A program made the position numbers and the translations under genes. 64,000 nt of DNA from Halocaridina rubra (lineage: Eukaryota > Arthropoda > Malacostraca > Decapoda > Atyidae), in the NCBI GenBank assembly GCA_037179515.1, contig JAXCGZ010007648.1:77501-141500 (forward strand), written 5' to 3'. Below, piece after piece: positions 47,598 through 57,204 of the stretch. The notes under the pieces are model-generated. The model saw only the letters and a program-made list of their open reading frames with translations, had not been told where the DNA came from and did not search any database. Position 1 is the first letter of the stretch. Each line of letters opens with the position of its first letter.

Positions 47598-47630
47598 CTT
47601 TCTATATTCTGTGAGAGGGAGAACATAAAA

Positions 47631-48710
47631 ATGAAGCCATCTCTGTCCCAAACCTCTCCCACCCATGGGTCGGGAGAAGGGGTAGTCATCAGAGGACTTA
47701 AACAGAGAATCAAGAAGTTAGAGGAAATGGTTACAAGCCTTGATGATAAAATTCGGAATATGGATGGAGAAATGAAAGAGAATGAAACACTCAGAGAACA
47801 AATAAGATCTTTGGAGGAAGCAAATAAAGCACAAGGGCAGGAGAGAAAGGAACTAGAAAAAAGAATAAAGAAGCTGGAAGGGGAAAAGAGTCAACTAGAA
47901 TCTAGAGTTTCTAAACAAGAAGATAAAAACAAACAGCTAAATGACAACCTAAAGGAATTAGATGTTAGTTCACTGCTATCTTCTGAGAGAGACGAGATTG
48001 CTGCTTGGAATGTTCAGATTAAGGAAAACATTGAACAGTTCAGAAAAGAGTTCCAGGAGCTGAATATGGAAAATGATGCCATGAAAACGTCCTTTGCTGA
48101 TGCATTAAAGGGGAATGTGGCAGTAAAAGAGGCTGTAAAGGTGGTGGCACTGGAAAACATACAAACAGTTGACTATAAAGAGACAGTAATCGAAAAAATG
48201 AAAGACGTTGTGATGGAAAGGGCAAACCCACTCATCAGACAGGCACTTGATAAGGAGAAGACAGTGGTAATCTCAGGCATAAGTGAATCCCAGGAGCCAA
48301 CATGGCAGGGGAGACTTGAAGAAAATAAAGCTAACGTTGTAGACCTGATAAGAAAGCTTGGAGTAGTATGTGGTCCTGAGGATATTGTAAACATACACCA
48401 ACTAGGTAAATATTCGAGGGAAGGAAAGCCGAGACCAACAAAAGTAACCTTTGAGAGAGGGGAGACATGTAGGGAAATATTGTTGAGAAAAAAAAGTCTA
48501 AAAGACCTTCAAGAATGCAAAGAAGTGTTCATTAGACGATACAGAACACAGGAAGAGATGGGAAAGATCAAAAACTTATTGCAAGAGGCAAGAAGGTTAA
48601 ATGATGAAAGAAATGAAGAAGAGAAGAAAAATTTTCATTACGGAATACTTCCAGACAAATTGGAGATAAAGAAGATAATGACAGAAGTTCAGGGGATGGG
48701 GCCTCATTAA
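47631..48710 (+). CDS. LINE-A ORF1 protein (coiled coil + RRM-like)
   Basis: 359 codons from ATG to TAA. Residues about 20-190 are heptad-rich (LEEANKAQGQERKELEKRIK, QLESRVSKQEDKNKQLNDNL), a long coiled coil likely for trimerisation. From about 207, KTVVISGISESQEPTWQGRL and the RPTKVTFERGETCREILL block look like the two RNP strands of an RRM. The basic tail (KIKNLLQEARRLNDERNEEE) resembles an ORF1p C-terminal domain. No CCHC zinc finger. By analogy an RNA-binding chaperone of the retrotransposon particle. The last 94 nt overlap ORF2 in the -1 frame. Confidence 0.88.
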   Translation: MKPSLSQTSPTHGSGEGVVIRGLKQRIKKLEEMVTSLDDKIRNMDGEMKENETLREQIRSLEEANKAQGQERKELEKRIKKLEGEKSQLESRVSKQEDKNKQLNDNLKELDVSSLLSSERDEIAAWNVQIKENIEQFRKEFQELNMENDAMKTSFADALKGNVAVKEAVKVVALENIQTVDYKETVIEKMKDVVMERANPLIRQALDKEKTVVISGISESQEPTWQGRLEENKANVVDLIRKLGVVCGPEDIVNIHQLGKYSREGKPRPTKVTFERGETCREILLRKKSLKDLQECKEVFIRRYRTQEEMGKIKNLLQEARRLNDERNEEEKKNFHYGILPDKLEIKKIMTEVQGMGPH

Positions 48711-51535
48711 GATTGTTATACACAAATGCTGATGGATTAGCTGGTAAGGCAGTAGAATTAAAAGATAGGATTCACAACAGTAAGGCAGATATAGTAGCAA
48801 TTACAGAGACTAAGTTGAGTGAGGACATAAACAGTGTCACAGTTTTTCCTAAGGGCTTCAGAATACTAAGGGTCGAAAGATCTGAGAGGACTGGTGGAGG
48901 GATAGCACTGCTCATAAGTGAGAGGATTCAAGTTGAAGAAATAAACTTGGCTATAGAAAGTGAGTTCAGGGAATTTCTTGTTGCTCGCATAAATACTGGG
49001 TCAGAGAGCATTATAATAACTGTTGTATGCAACCCACCAAGGAACCAAAATAGGCTTGAAATTTATGAGGAAAGTCATATAGGTACGATTGAAGTCATAA
49101 ACTCAGTTGTTAACATGGCGCGGGAGAAAAAATGTAGGATTTTGATTATGGGAGACTTTAATCATAAAGAGATAGATTGGATAAATCTTGACCCACACAG
49201 TGGTGAGGACTCATTTGGGGCAAGATTCCTAGATTGCGTACAAGGGAATTTCCTACACCAACATGCAATGGAACCAACAAGAGCCAGGGGTGGGGATGAG
49301 CCATCACTACTTGATCTGGTGTTCACAGATAATGTGTTGGATATTGAAAATATTGAGTATGAACCACCAATTGGAAAGAGTGACCACTGTGTGTTGTTGA
49401 TGGAGTATATCATTGAAGACATTCTTCCTGAGAGTAGAGGCACTGAGGACATGAGGAGGAACTATCAGAAAGGAGATTACATCAAAATGAATGAGCTTTT
49501 TGCAGTTATTGACTGGAGAACCTTATTTTACAACAAATCTGTACAAGAAATGTATGACATCTTTTGTGAGAAATATGGGAAGATAGTAGATTGCTGCATA
49601 CCTGTCACCAAAGTAGGTGTAATTCATGCCAGAGAGAAATGGTTCGATAATGGGTGTAAAAGAGCTAAGGAGTGGAGAGACAAATGCTGGAAAAGGTATA
49701 GGAGGAGAAAAAACATAAATGCCTGGCAAACCTACAAAAGAGCAAGAAATGACTACCTAAGTAAAAGGAGAGAGGCAGAGAAAGATTATGAGAGGGACAT
49801 CACCAGGAAGGCTAAAGAAAATCCCAAACTTTTCCACAGCTTTATCAGAGGAAAACTGAAGGTAAAAGAACAGGTTTTAAGGCTAAAGAGAGCGGATGGA
49901 AGCATCACTGAGACGGACGAAGAGATCTGCAAAGAATTGAACAAGGAGTTTCAGTCAGTATTTACAGTAGAAAATACCCCACCCCCTCAGATTGCAGTGA
50001 TAGAAGCTCAAGGGCCGGTATTAGAGAACATCAACCTTACAGCCACAAAGGTATGCAAAGCGCTGATGGATTTAGATGTTCATAAAGCTACAGGTCCTGA
50101 TGACATATCCCCTCATGTGCTTAAAAAATGCGCAAACACAATATCAGTGGCACTAAGTATCATATTTAAGGAGTCATTGGAGTCGGGGGAGATTCCAAGA
50201 TGCTGGAAACAAGCAAATGTGATACCTATCTTCAAAAAGGGAAGGAGGGATACGGCTCTGAACTATAGACCAGTTTCCTTGACCAGCATAGTTTGCAAAG
50301 TTATGGAGAAACTACTAAGGAAACATATCTCTCTTCACTTGGAATCCTTCAACTTTTTGTCAGTGAGGCAACATGGCTTCAGAGAAGGAAGATCAACAGT
50401 AACAAACTTATTAGAATTTTATGATGAGATAAGCCAAATCTTACAGGAAAGAGAGGGCTGGGCAGATTGCATATTCCTAGACTTCCAGAAAGCGTTTGAC
50501 ACTGTTCCACATGGGACACTTATTAGGAAGCTGCAATCAATGGCTAGAATAGGTGGAAATGTCTTGGAATGGATAAAAACTTACTTAGAAGGAAGGGAAC
50601 AGAGGGTTAGAGTAAGACACTCAGTGTCTGAATGGAGAAGAGTTAGTAGTGGAGTTGCACAGGGTTCAGTTTTAGGGCCACTTTTGTTCCTTGTATATGT
50701 AAATGACCTACCAGAGTCTGTAAATTCATTCATGAATATGTTTGCAGATGATGCAAAGATTGTGAAGAAAGTAAAAAACGAGAACAATGGTAGAGAACTT
50801 CAGGAGGATCTAAATAATCTGCATGAGTGGTCAGAAAAGTGGCTAATGAAATTCAATACCTCAAAATGTAAGGTAATGAGAATGGGTACAAGTGCAAGAA
50901 GGCCCAAGCTTGACTACTCGGTGGCTGGAGTACAACTTCAAGAGACAGAAAATGAGAGAGATCTAGGAGTAAACATACTGGCAGATTTGTCTCCAGAAAT
51001 ACATATAAATGGCGTAGTAAGGGCAGCATATGCATTCTTATCAAATGTAAGGGTAGCCTTCAGGCACATGGACAAGGAAATGTTCAGAAATATTTATGTA
51101 ACCTATGTGAGGCCAAAACTCGAATATGCAGCCCCCTTTTGGAATCCGCACTTGAAAAAGCACATAGCTAAGCTTGAAAAAGTTCAAAGACATGCCACGA
51201 AACTGGTGCCAGAAATACGCAATCTCGGTTATGATGAGAGGCTGAGGGAATTAGACTTGCCATCACTCGAAGCTAGAAGAGTAAGGGGGGATATGGTGAC
51301 AGTCTTTAAATTCCTTCATGGTTATGATAGAATGGATAGGGATCGATATTTCGATATGGCTGGCTCTAGAACTAGAGGTCATAGTTTGAAGCTTCGCAAG
51401 AAAACTTGTTTGCAGGATGTAAGGAAATACTTTTTCAGTGTAAGAGTAGTTGATAATTGGAATTCGCTAAGCGAGGAGGTAGTTAATGCTACCTCAATCC
51501 ATAGTTTTAAGGACAGGTATGATAAGTATCACTAA
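48617..51535 (+). CDS. LINE-A ORF2 (APE endonuclease + reverse transcriptase)
   Basis: 972 codons measured from the first codon after the upstream stops. There is no ATG before the endonuclease; homologous sequence starts LLYTNADGLAGKAVELKDRI. Endonuclease residues: N (TNADG), E (ITETKLS, about 65), GGGIAL, D/N (GDFNHKEID, about 178), D/H (SDHCVLL, about 254). RT: KATGPDDISPHVL, motif A FLDFQKAFDTVPHG (about 620), motif B GVAQGSVLGPLLFLVYVNDL, motif C MFADDAKI (about 708), thumb, and a C-terminal domain ending FKDRYDKYH. Translation may depend on -1 frameshifting from ORF1; see the site at 48629-48635. Confidence 0.92.
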   Translation, partial: RREEKFSLRNTSRQIGDKEDNDRSSGDGASLRLLYTNADGLAGKAVELKDRIHNSKADIVAITETKLSEDINSVTVFPKGFRILRVERSERTGGGIALLISERIQVEEINLAIESEFREFLVARINTGSESIIITVVCNPPRNQNRLEIYEESHIGTIEVINSVVNMAREKKCRILIMGDFNHKEIDWINLDPHSGEDSFGARFLDCVQGNFLHQHAMEPTRARGGDEPSLLDLVFTDNVLDIENIEYEPPIGKSDHCVLLMEYIIEDILPESRGTEDMRRNYQKGDYIKMNELFAVIDWRTLFYNKSVQEMYDIFCEKYGKIVDCCIPVTKVGVIHAREKWFDNGCKRAKEWRDKCWKRYRRRKNINAWQTYKRARNDYLSKRREAEKDYERDITRKAKENPKLFHSFIRGKLKVKEQVLRLKRADGSITETDEEICKELNKEFQSVFTVENTPPPQIAVIEAQGPVLENINLTATKVCKALMDLDVHKATGPDDISPHVLKKCANTISVALSIIFKESLESGEIPRCWKQANVIPIFKKGRRDTALNYRPVSLTSIVCKVMEKLLRKHISLHLESFNFLSVRQHGFREGRSTVTNLLEFYDEISQILQEREGWADCIFLDFQKAFDTVPHGTLIRKLQSMARIGGNVLEWIKTYLEGREQRVRVRHSVSEWRRVSSGVAQGSVLGPLLFLVYVNDLPESVNSFMNMFADDAKIVKKVKNENNGRELQEDLNNLHEWSEKWLMKFNTSKCKVMRMGTSARRPKLDYSVAGVQLQETENERDLGVNILADLSPEIHINGVVRAAYAFLSNVRVAFRHMDKEMFRNIYVTYVRPKLEYAAPFWNPHLKKHIAKLEKVQRHATKLVPEIRNLGYDERLRELDLPSLEARRVRGDMVTVFKFLHGYDRMDRDRYFDMAGSRTRGHSLKLRKKTCLQDVRKYFFSVRVVDNWNSLSEEVVNATSIHSFKDRYDKYH
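48629..48635 (+). promoter_or_regulatory. Candidate -1 ribosomal slippery heptamer
   Basis: A AAT TTT in the ORF1 frame (codons AAA AAT TTT CAT), fitting X XXY YYZ. It lies 75 nt before the ORF1 stop within the ORF1/ORF2 overlap. A shift of -1 here enters ORF2 with no stop. The same heptamer is present in all four copies of this overlap in the window. No strong downstream stem-loop was seen by eye. Confidence 0.5.
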
Positions 51536-51623
51536 GTCTAAAAATGGAACCGATCAGGAGACGGGAAGATACGAGCTTTGGGCTCTTTCCCGTAAACACA
51601 ATTAGGTAATCACAATTAGGTAA

Positions 51624-51634
51624 TCACACACACA

Positions 51635-51685
<51 letters not shown>
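51624..51685. repeat. (CA)n between LINE-A copies
   Basis: About 30 CA units with one TACA interruption. Joins the tail of the full-length copy to the truncated ORF1 of the next copy. Confidence 0.95.
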
Positions 51686-51686
<1 letters not shown>

Positions 51687-51713
51687 AAACAGGCACTTGA
51701 TAAAGAGAAGACA

Positions 51714-52159
51714 GTGGTAATCTCAGGCATAAGCGAATCCCAGGAGCTAACATGGCAGGGGAGACTAGAAGAAAATAAAGCTAGGGTTGTAGACCTGATA
51801 AGAAAGCTTGGAGTAGTTTGTGGTCCTGAGGATATTGTAAACATACACCAACTAGGTAAATATTCGAGGGAAGGAAAGCCGAGACCAACAAAAGTAACCT
51901 TTGAGAGAGGGGAAACATGTAGGGAAATATTGTTGAGAAAAAAAGTCTAAAAGACCTTCAAGAATTCAAAGAAGTGCTCATTAGACGATACAGAACACAG
52001 GAAGAGATGGGAAAGATCAAAAACTTGTTGCAAGAGGCAAGAAGGTTAAATGAGGAAAGAAATGAAGAAGAGAAGAAAAATTTTCATTTCAGAGTTCTTC
52101 CAGACAAAGGGGAGATAAAGAAGATAATGACAGAAGATCAGGGGATGGGGCCTCATTAA
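51714..52159 (+). pseudogene. LINE-A ORF1, truncated and frameshifted
   Basis: RRM-like and C-terminal parts in two frames: 51714-51950 (VISGISESQELTWQGRLEEN on) and 51974-52159 (RRYRTQEEMGKIKNLLQEAR to GPH, stop). A one-base loss in the A run at about 51943 separates them. Confidence 0.78.
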
Positions 52160-53124
52160 GATTATTATGCACAAATGCTGATGGATTAGTTGCTAAGGCA
52201 GTAGAATTAAAATATAGGATTCACAACAGTAAGGCAAATATAGTAGCAATTACAGAGACTAAGTTGAGTGAGGACATAAACAGTGTCACAGTTTTTCCTA
52301 AGGGCTTCAGAATATTAAGGGTTGAAAGATCTGAGAGGACTGGTGGAGGGATAGCACTGTTCATAAGTGAAAGGATTCAAGTTGAAGAAATAAACTTGGC
52401 TATAGAAAGTGAGTTCAAGGAATTTCTTGTTGCTCGCATAAATACTGGGTCAGAGAGCATTATAATAACTGTTGTATATAACCCACCAAGGAACCAGAAT
52501 AGGCTTGAAGTTTATGAGGAAAGTTATATAGGTATTATTGAAGTCATAAACTCAGTTGTTAACATGGCACAAGAGAGAAGTTGTTGGATAAATCTTGACC
52601 CACACAGTGGTGAGGACTCATTCGGGGCAAGATTCCTAGATTGCGTACAAGGGAATTTCCTACACCAACATGTAATGGAACCAACAAGGGCCAGGGGTAT
52701 GGATGAGCCATCACTACTTGATCTAGTATTCACAGATGATGTGTTGGCTATTGAAAAAATTGAGTATGAACCACTAATTGGAAAGAGTGACCACTGTGTG
52801 TTGTTGATAGAGTATATCATTGAAGATATTCTGCCTGAGAGTAGAGGCACTGAGGACATGAGGAAGAACTATCCGAAAGGACTTTGCATCAAAATGAATG
52901 AGCTTTTTGCAGTTATTGACTGTAGAACCTTATTTTACAACAAATCTGTACAAGAAATGTATGACATCTTTTGTGAGAAATATGGGAGGATTGTAGATTG
53001 CTGCATACCTGTCACCAAAGTAGGTGTAATTCATGCCAGAGAGAAATGGTTCGATAATGGGTGTAAAAGAGCTAAGGAGTGGAGAGACAAATGCTGGAAA
53101 AGGCATAGAAGGAGAAAAACATAA
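52160..53124 (+). pseudogene. LINE-A ORF2 endonuclease, catalytic segment deleted
   Basis: Endonuclease frame (SEDINSVTVFPKGFRILRVE to KRHRRRKT, stop). Between VNMAQERS and CWINLDPHSG about 40 nt are missing relative to the intact copy, removing ILIMGDFNHKEID, so catalytic Asp and Asn are lost. The frame is preserved across the deletion. Ends by a one-base deletion in an A run. Confidence 0.85.
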
Positions 53125-53470
53125 ATGCCTGGCAAACCTACAAAAGAGCAAGAAATGACGACCTAAGTAAAAGGAGAGAGGCAGAGAGAGACTATGAGAG
53201 GGACATCACCAGGTAGGCTAAAGAAAATCCCAAGCTTTTCCACAGCTTTATCAGAGGAAAACTGAAGGTAAAAGAACAGGTTTTAAGGCTAAAGAGAGCG
53301 GATGGGAGCATCACTGAGACGGATGAAGAGATCTGCAAGGAATTGAACAAGGAGTTTCAGTCAGTATTTACAGTAGAAAATACCCCAGCCCTCAGATTGC
53401 AGAGATAGAAGCTCAAGGGCCGGTATTAGAGAACATCAACCTTACAGCCACAGAGGTATGCAAAGCGCTG

Positions 53471-54292
53471 ATGGATTTAGAAGTTCATAAAGCTACAGGT
53501 CCTGATGACATATCCCCTCATGTGCTTAAAAAATGTGCAAACACAATATCAGTGGCACTAAGTATCATATTTAAAAAGTCACTGGAGTCAGAGGAGATTC
53601 CAAGATGCTGGAAACAAGCAAATGTGATACCAATCTTCAAAATGGGAAAGAGGGATACGGCTCTGAACTATAGACCAGTTTCCTTGACCAGCATAGTTTC
53701 CAAAGGTATGGAGAAACTACTAAGGAAACATATCTCTCTTCACTTGGAATCCTTCAACTTTTTGTCAGTGAGGCAACATGGCTTCAGAGAAGGTAGATCA
53801 ACAGTAACAAACTTATTAGAATTTTATGATGAGGCAAGCCGAATCTTACAGGAAAGAGAGGGCTGGGAAGATGACATATTCCTAGACTTCCAGAAAGCGT
53901 TTGACACTGTTCCACATGGGACACTTATTAGGAAGCTGCAAGCAATGGCTAGAATAGGTGGAAATGTTTTGGAATGGATAAAAACTTACTTAAAAGGAAG
54001 GGAACAGAGGGTTAGAGTAAGACACTCAGTGTATGAATGGAGAAGAGTTAGTAGTGGAGTTGCACAGGGTTCAGTTTTAGGGCCACTTTTGTTCCTTGTA
54101 TATGTAAATGACCTACCAGAGTCTGTAAATTCATTCATGAATATGTTTGCAGATGATGCAAAGATTGTGAAGAAAGTAAAAAACGAGAACAATGGTAGAA
54201 AACTTCAGGAGGATCTAAATAATATGCATGAGTGGTCAGAAAAGTGGCTAATGAAATTCAATATTTCAAAATGTAAGGTAATGAGAATGGGT
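53471..54292 (+). pseudogene. LINE-A ORF2 RT part, 3'-truncated
   Basis: RT from MDLEVHKATGPDDISPHVLK through motifs A (FLDFQKAFDTVPHG), B (GVAQGSVLG) and C (FADDAKI) to KCKVMRMG. It then runs into the opposite-strand tail of the next LINE-A. Confidence 0.82.
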
Positions 54293-54381
54293 GATTACCT
54301 AATTGTGATTACCTAATTGTGTTTACGGGAAAGAGCCCAAAGCTCGTATCTTCCCGTCTCCTGATCGGTTCCATTTTATAC

Positions 54382-55980
54382 TTAGTGATGCTTATCATAC
54401 CTGTCCTTAAAACTATGGATTGAAATAGCATTAACTACCTCCTCGCTTAGCCAATTCCAATTATCAACTACTCTTACACTGAAAAAGTATTTCCTTACAT
54501 CCTGCAAAGAAGTTTTCTTGCGAAGCTTCAAACTATGACCTCTAGTTCTAGAGATAGCCATATCAAAATATCGATCCCTATCCACTCTATCATAACCATG
54601 AAGGAATTTAAAGACTGTCACCATATCCCCCCTCACTCTTCTAGCTTCGAGTGATGGTAAGTCTAATTCCCTCAGCCTCTCATCATAACTGAGATTGCAT
54701 ATTTTTGGCACCAGTTTCGTGGCATGTCTTTGAACTTTTTCAAGCTTAGCTATGTGTTTTTTCAAGTGTGGATTCCAAAAGGGGGCTGCATATTCGAGTT
54801 TTGACCTCACATAGGTTACATAAATATTTCTGAACATTTCCTTGTCCATGTGCCTGAAGGCTACCCTTACATTTGATAAGAATGTATATGCTGCCTTTAC
54901 TATGCCATTTATACGTATTTCTGGAGGCAAATCTGCCAGTATGTTTACTCCTAGATCTCTCTCATTTTCTGTCTCTTGAAGTTGTACTCCAGCCACCGAG
55001 TAGTCAAGCTTAGGCCTTCTTGCACTTGTACCCATTCTCATTACCTTACATTTTGAAGTATTGAATTTCATTAGCCACTTTTCTGACCACTCATGCAGAC
55101 TATTTAGATCTTCCTGAAGTTCTCTACCATTGTTCTCGTTTTTTACTTTCTTCACAATCTTTGCATCATCTGCAAACATATTCATGAATGAATTTACAGA
55201 CTCTGGTAGGTCATTTACATATACAAGGAACAAAAGTGGCCCTAAAACTGAACCCTGTGCAACTCCACTACTAACTCTTCTCCATTCAGACACTGAGTGT
55301 CTTACTCTAACCCTCTGTTCTCTTCCTTCTAAGTAAGTTTTTATCCATTCCAAAACATTTCCACCTATTCTAGCCATTGCTTGCAGCTTCCTAATAAGTC
55401 TCCCATGTGGAACAGTGTCAATCGCTTTCTGGAAGTCTAGAAATATGCAATCTGCCCAGCCCTCTCTTTCCTGTAAGATTCGGCTTACGTCATCATAAAA
55501 TTCTAATAAGTTTGTTACTGTTGATCTACCCTCTCTGAAACCATGTTCCCTCACTGACAAAAAGTTGAAGGATTCCAAGTGAAGAGAGATATGTTTCCTT
55601 AGTAGTTTCTCCATAACTTTGGAAACTATGCTGGTCAAGGAAACTGGTCTATAGTTCAGAACCGTATCCCTCCTTCCCATTTTGAAGATAGGTATCACAT
55701 TTGCTTGTTTCCAGCATCTTGGAATCTCCCCTGACTCCAGTGGTTTTTTATATATGATACTTAGTGCCACTGATATTGAGTTTGCGCATTTTTCATGCAC
55801 ATGAGGGGATATGTCATCAGGAGCTGTAGCTTTATGAACATCTAAATCCATCAGCGCTTTGCATACCTCTGTGGCTGTAAGGTTGATGTTCTCTAATACC
55901 GGCCCTTGAGCTTCTATCTCTGCAATCTGAGGGGGTGGGGTATTTTCTACTGTAAATACTGACTGGAACTCCTTGTTCAA
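54382..55980 (-). pseudogene. LINE-A ORF2, RT part
   Basis: 532 open codons from NKEFQSVFTVENTPPPQIAE through the RT to the C-terminus. Motif A reads FLDFQKAIDTVPHG (Ile for Phe) and several other private changes (EHGFREG, ATAPDDIS) suggest relaxed constraint. Upstream part is in another frame. Confidence 0.82.
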
Positions 55981-56198
55981 TTCTTTGCATATCTCTTCAT
56001 CCGTCTCAGTGATGCTTCCATCCTCCCTCTTTAGCCTTAAAACCTGTTCTTTTACCTTCAGTTTTCCTCTGATAAAGCTGTGGAAAAGCTTGGGATTTTC
56101 TTTAGCCTTCCTGGTGATGTCCCTCTCATAGTCTCTCTCTGCCTCTCTCCTTTTACTTAGGTAGTCATTTCTTGCTCTTTTGTAGGTTTGCCAGGCAT

Positions 56199-57060
56199 TT
56201 ATGTTTTTCTCCTTCTATGCCTTTTCCAGCATTTGTCTCTCCACTCCTTAGCTCTTTTACACCCATTATCGAACCATTTCTCTCTGGCATGAATTACACC
56301 TATTTTGGTGACAGGTATGCAGCAATCTAATATCTTCCCATATTTCTCACAAAAGATGTCATACATTTCTTGTACAGATTTGTTGTAAAATAAGGTTCTC
56401 CAGTCAATAACTGCAAAAAGCTCATTCATTTTGATGCAAAGTCTTTTCGGATAGTTCCTCCTCATGTCCTCAGTGCCTCTACTCTCAGGCAGAATATCTT
56501 CAATGATATACTCTATCAACAACACACAGTGGTCACTCTTTTCAATTGGTGGTTCATACTCACTTTTTTCAATAGCCAACACATTATCTGTGAATACTAG
56601 ATCAAGTAGTGATGGCTCATCCCCACCCCTGGCCCTTGTTGGTTTCATTTCATGTTGGTGTAGGAAATTCCCTTGTACGCAATCTAGGAATCTTGCCCCG
56701 AATGAGTCCTCACCACTGTGTGGGTCAAGATTTATCCAATCTATCTCTTTATGATTAAACTCTCCCATAATCAAAATCCTACATTTTCTCTCCCATGCCA
56801 TGTTAACAACTGAGAGTATGACTTCAGTAGTACCTATATGACTTTCCTCATAACCTACAAGCCTATTCTGGTTCCTTGGTGGGTTATATACAACAGTTAT
56901 TATAATGCTCTCTGACCCAGTATTTATGCGAGCAACAAGAAATTCCTTGAACTCACTTTCTATAGCCAAGTTTATTTCTTCAACTTGAATCGTTTCACTT
57001 ATGAGCAGTGCTATCCCTCCACCAGTCCTCTCAGATCTTTCAACCCTTAATATTCTGAAA
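56199..57060 (-). pseudogene. LINE-A ORF2, endonuclease part
   Basis: From AIESEFKEFLVARINTGSES through MGEFNHKEIDWINLDPHSGE (GEFN instead of GDFN: catalytic Asp replaced by Glu) and SDHCVLLIEY to RHRRRKT, stop by one lost A. Frameshifted upstream near 57075. Confidence 0.8.
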
Positions 57061-57204
57061 CCCTTAGGAAAACTGAGACACTGTTTATGTACTCACTCAA
57101 CTTAGTCTCTGTAATTGCTGCTATATTTGCCTTACTGTTGTGAATCCTATTTTTTAATTCTACTGCCTTAGCAGCTAATCCATCAGAATTTGTGTATGAC
57201 AATC

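Larger units (their letters stand above)
47571..51627 (+). mobile_element. LINE-A, apparently full-length and intact
   Basis: About 4.05 kb: short 5' leader (CTTTCTATATTCTGTGAGAG just before the ATG, also present in the copy at 58.2 kb), ORF1 (47631-48710), ORF2 (open 48617-51535), a short 3' UTR with GACGGGAAGATACGAGCTTT and CTTTCCCGTAAACAC, and two tail units AATTAGGTAATCAC. No stop or frameshift inside either ORF. (CA)n on both sides. Best candidate for a recently active source copy. The APE endonuclease, FADDA RT core and tandem-repeat tail place it in the CR1/L2/Rex1 group of the Jockey superfamily; exact clade needs a tree. Confidence 0.93.
51688..54292 (+). mobile_element. LINE-A copy truncated at both ends
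   Basis: Starts in ORF1 at QALDKEKTVVISGISESQEL, continues through ORF1 and ORF2, and stops abruptly in ORF2 at KVMRMG, where the tail of the minus-strand copy begins. Damage: a frameshift in ORF1 (RKKV then stop near 51950), loss of the GDFNH segment of the endonuclease near 52575, one lost A near 53124, an in-frame stop near 53214 and a small deletion near 53390. A dead copy. Confidence 0.92.
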
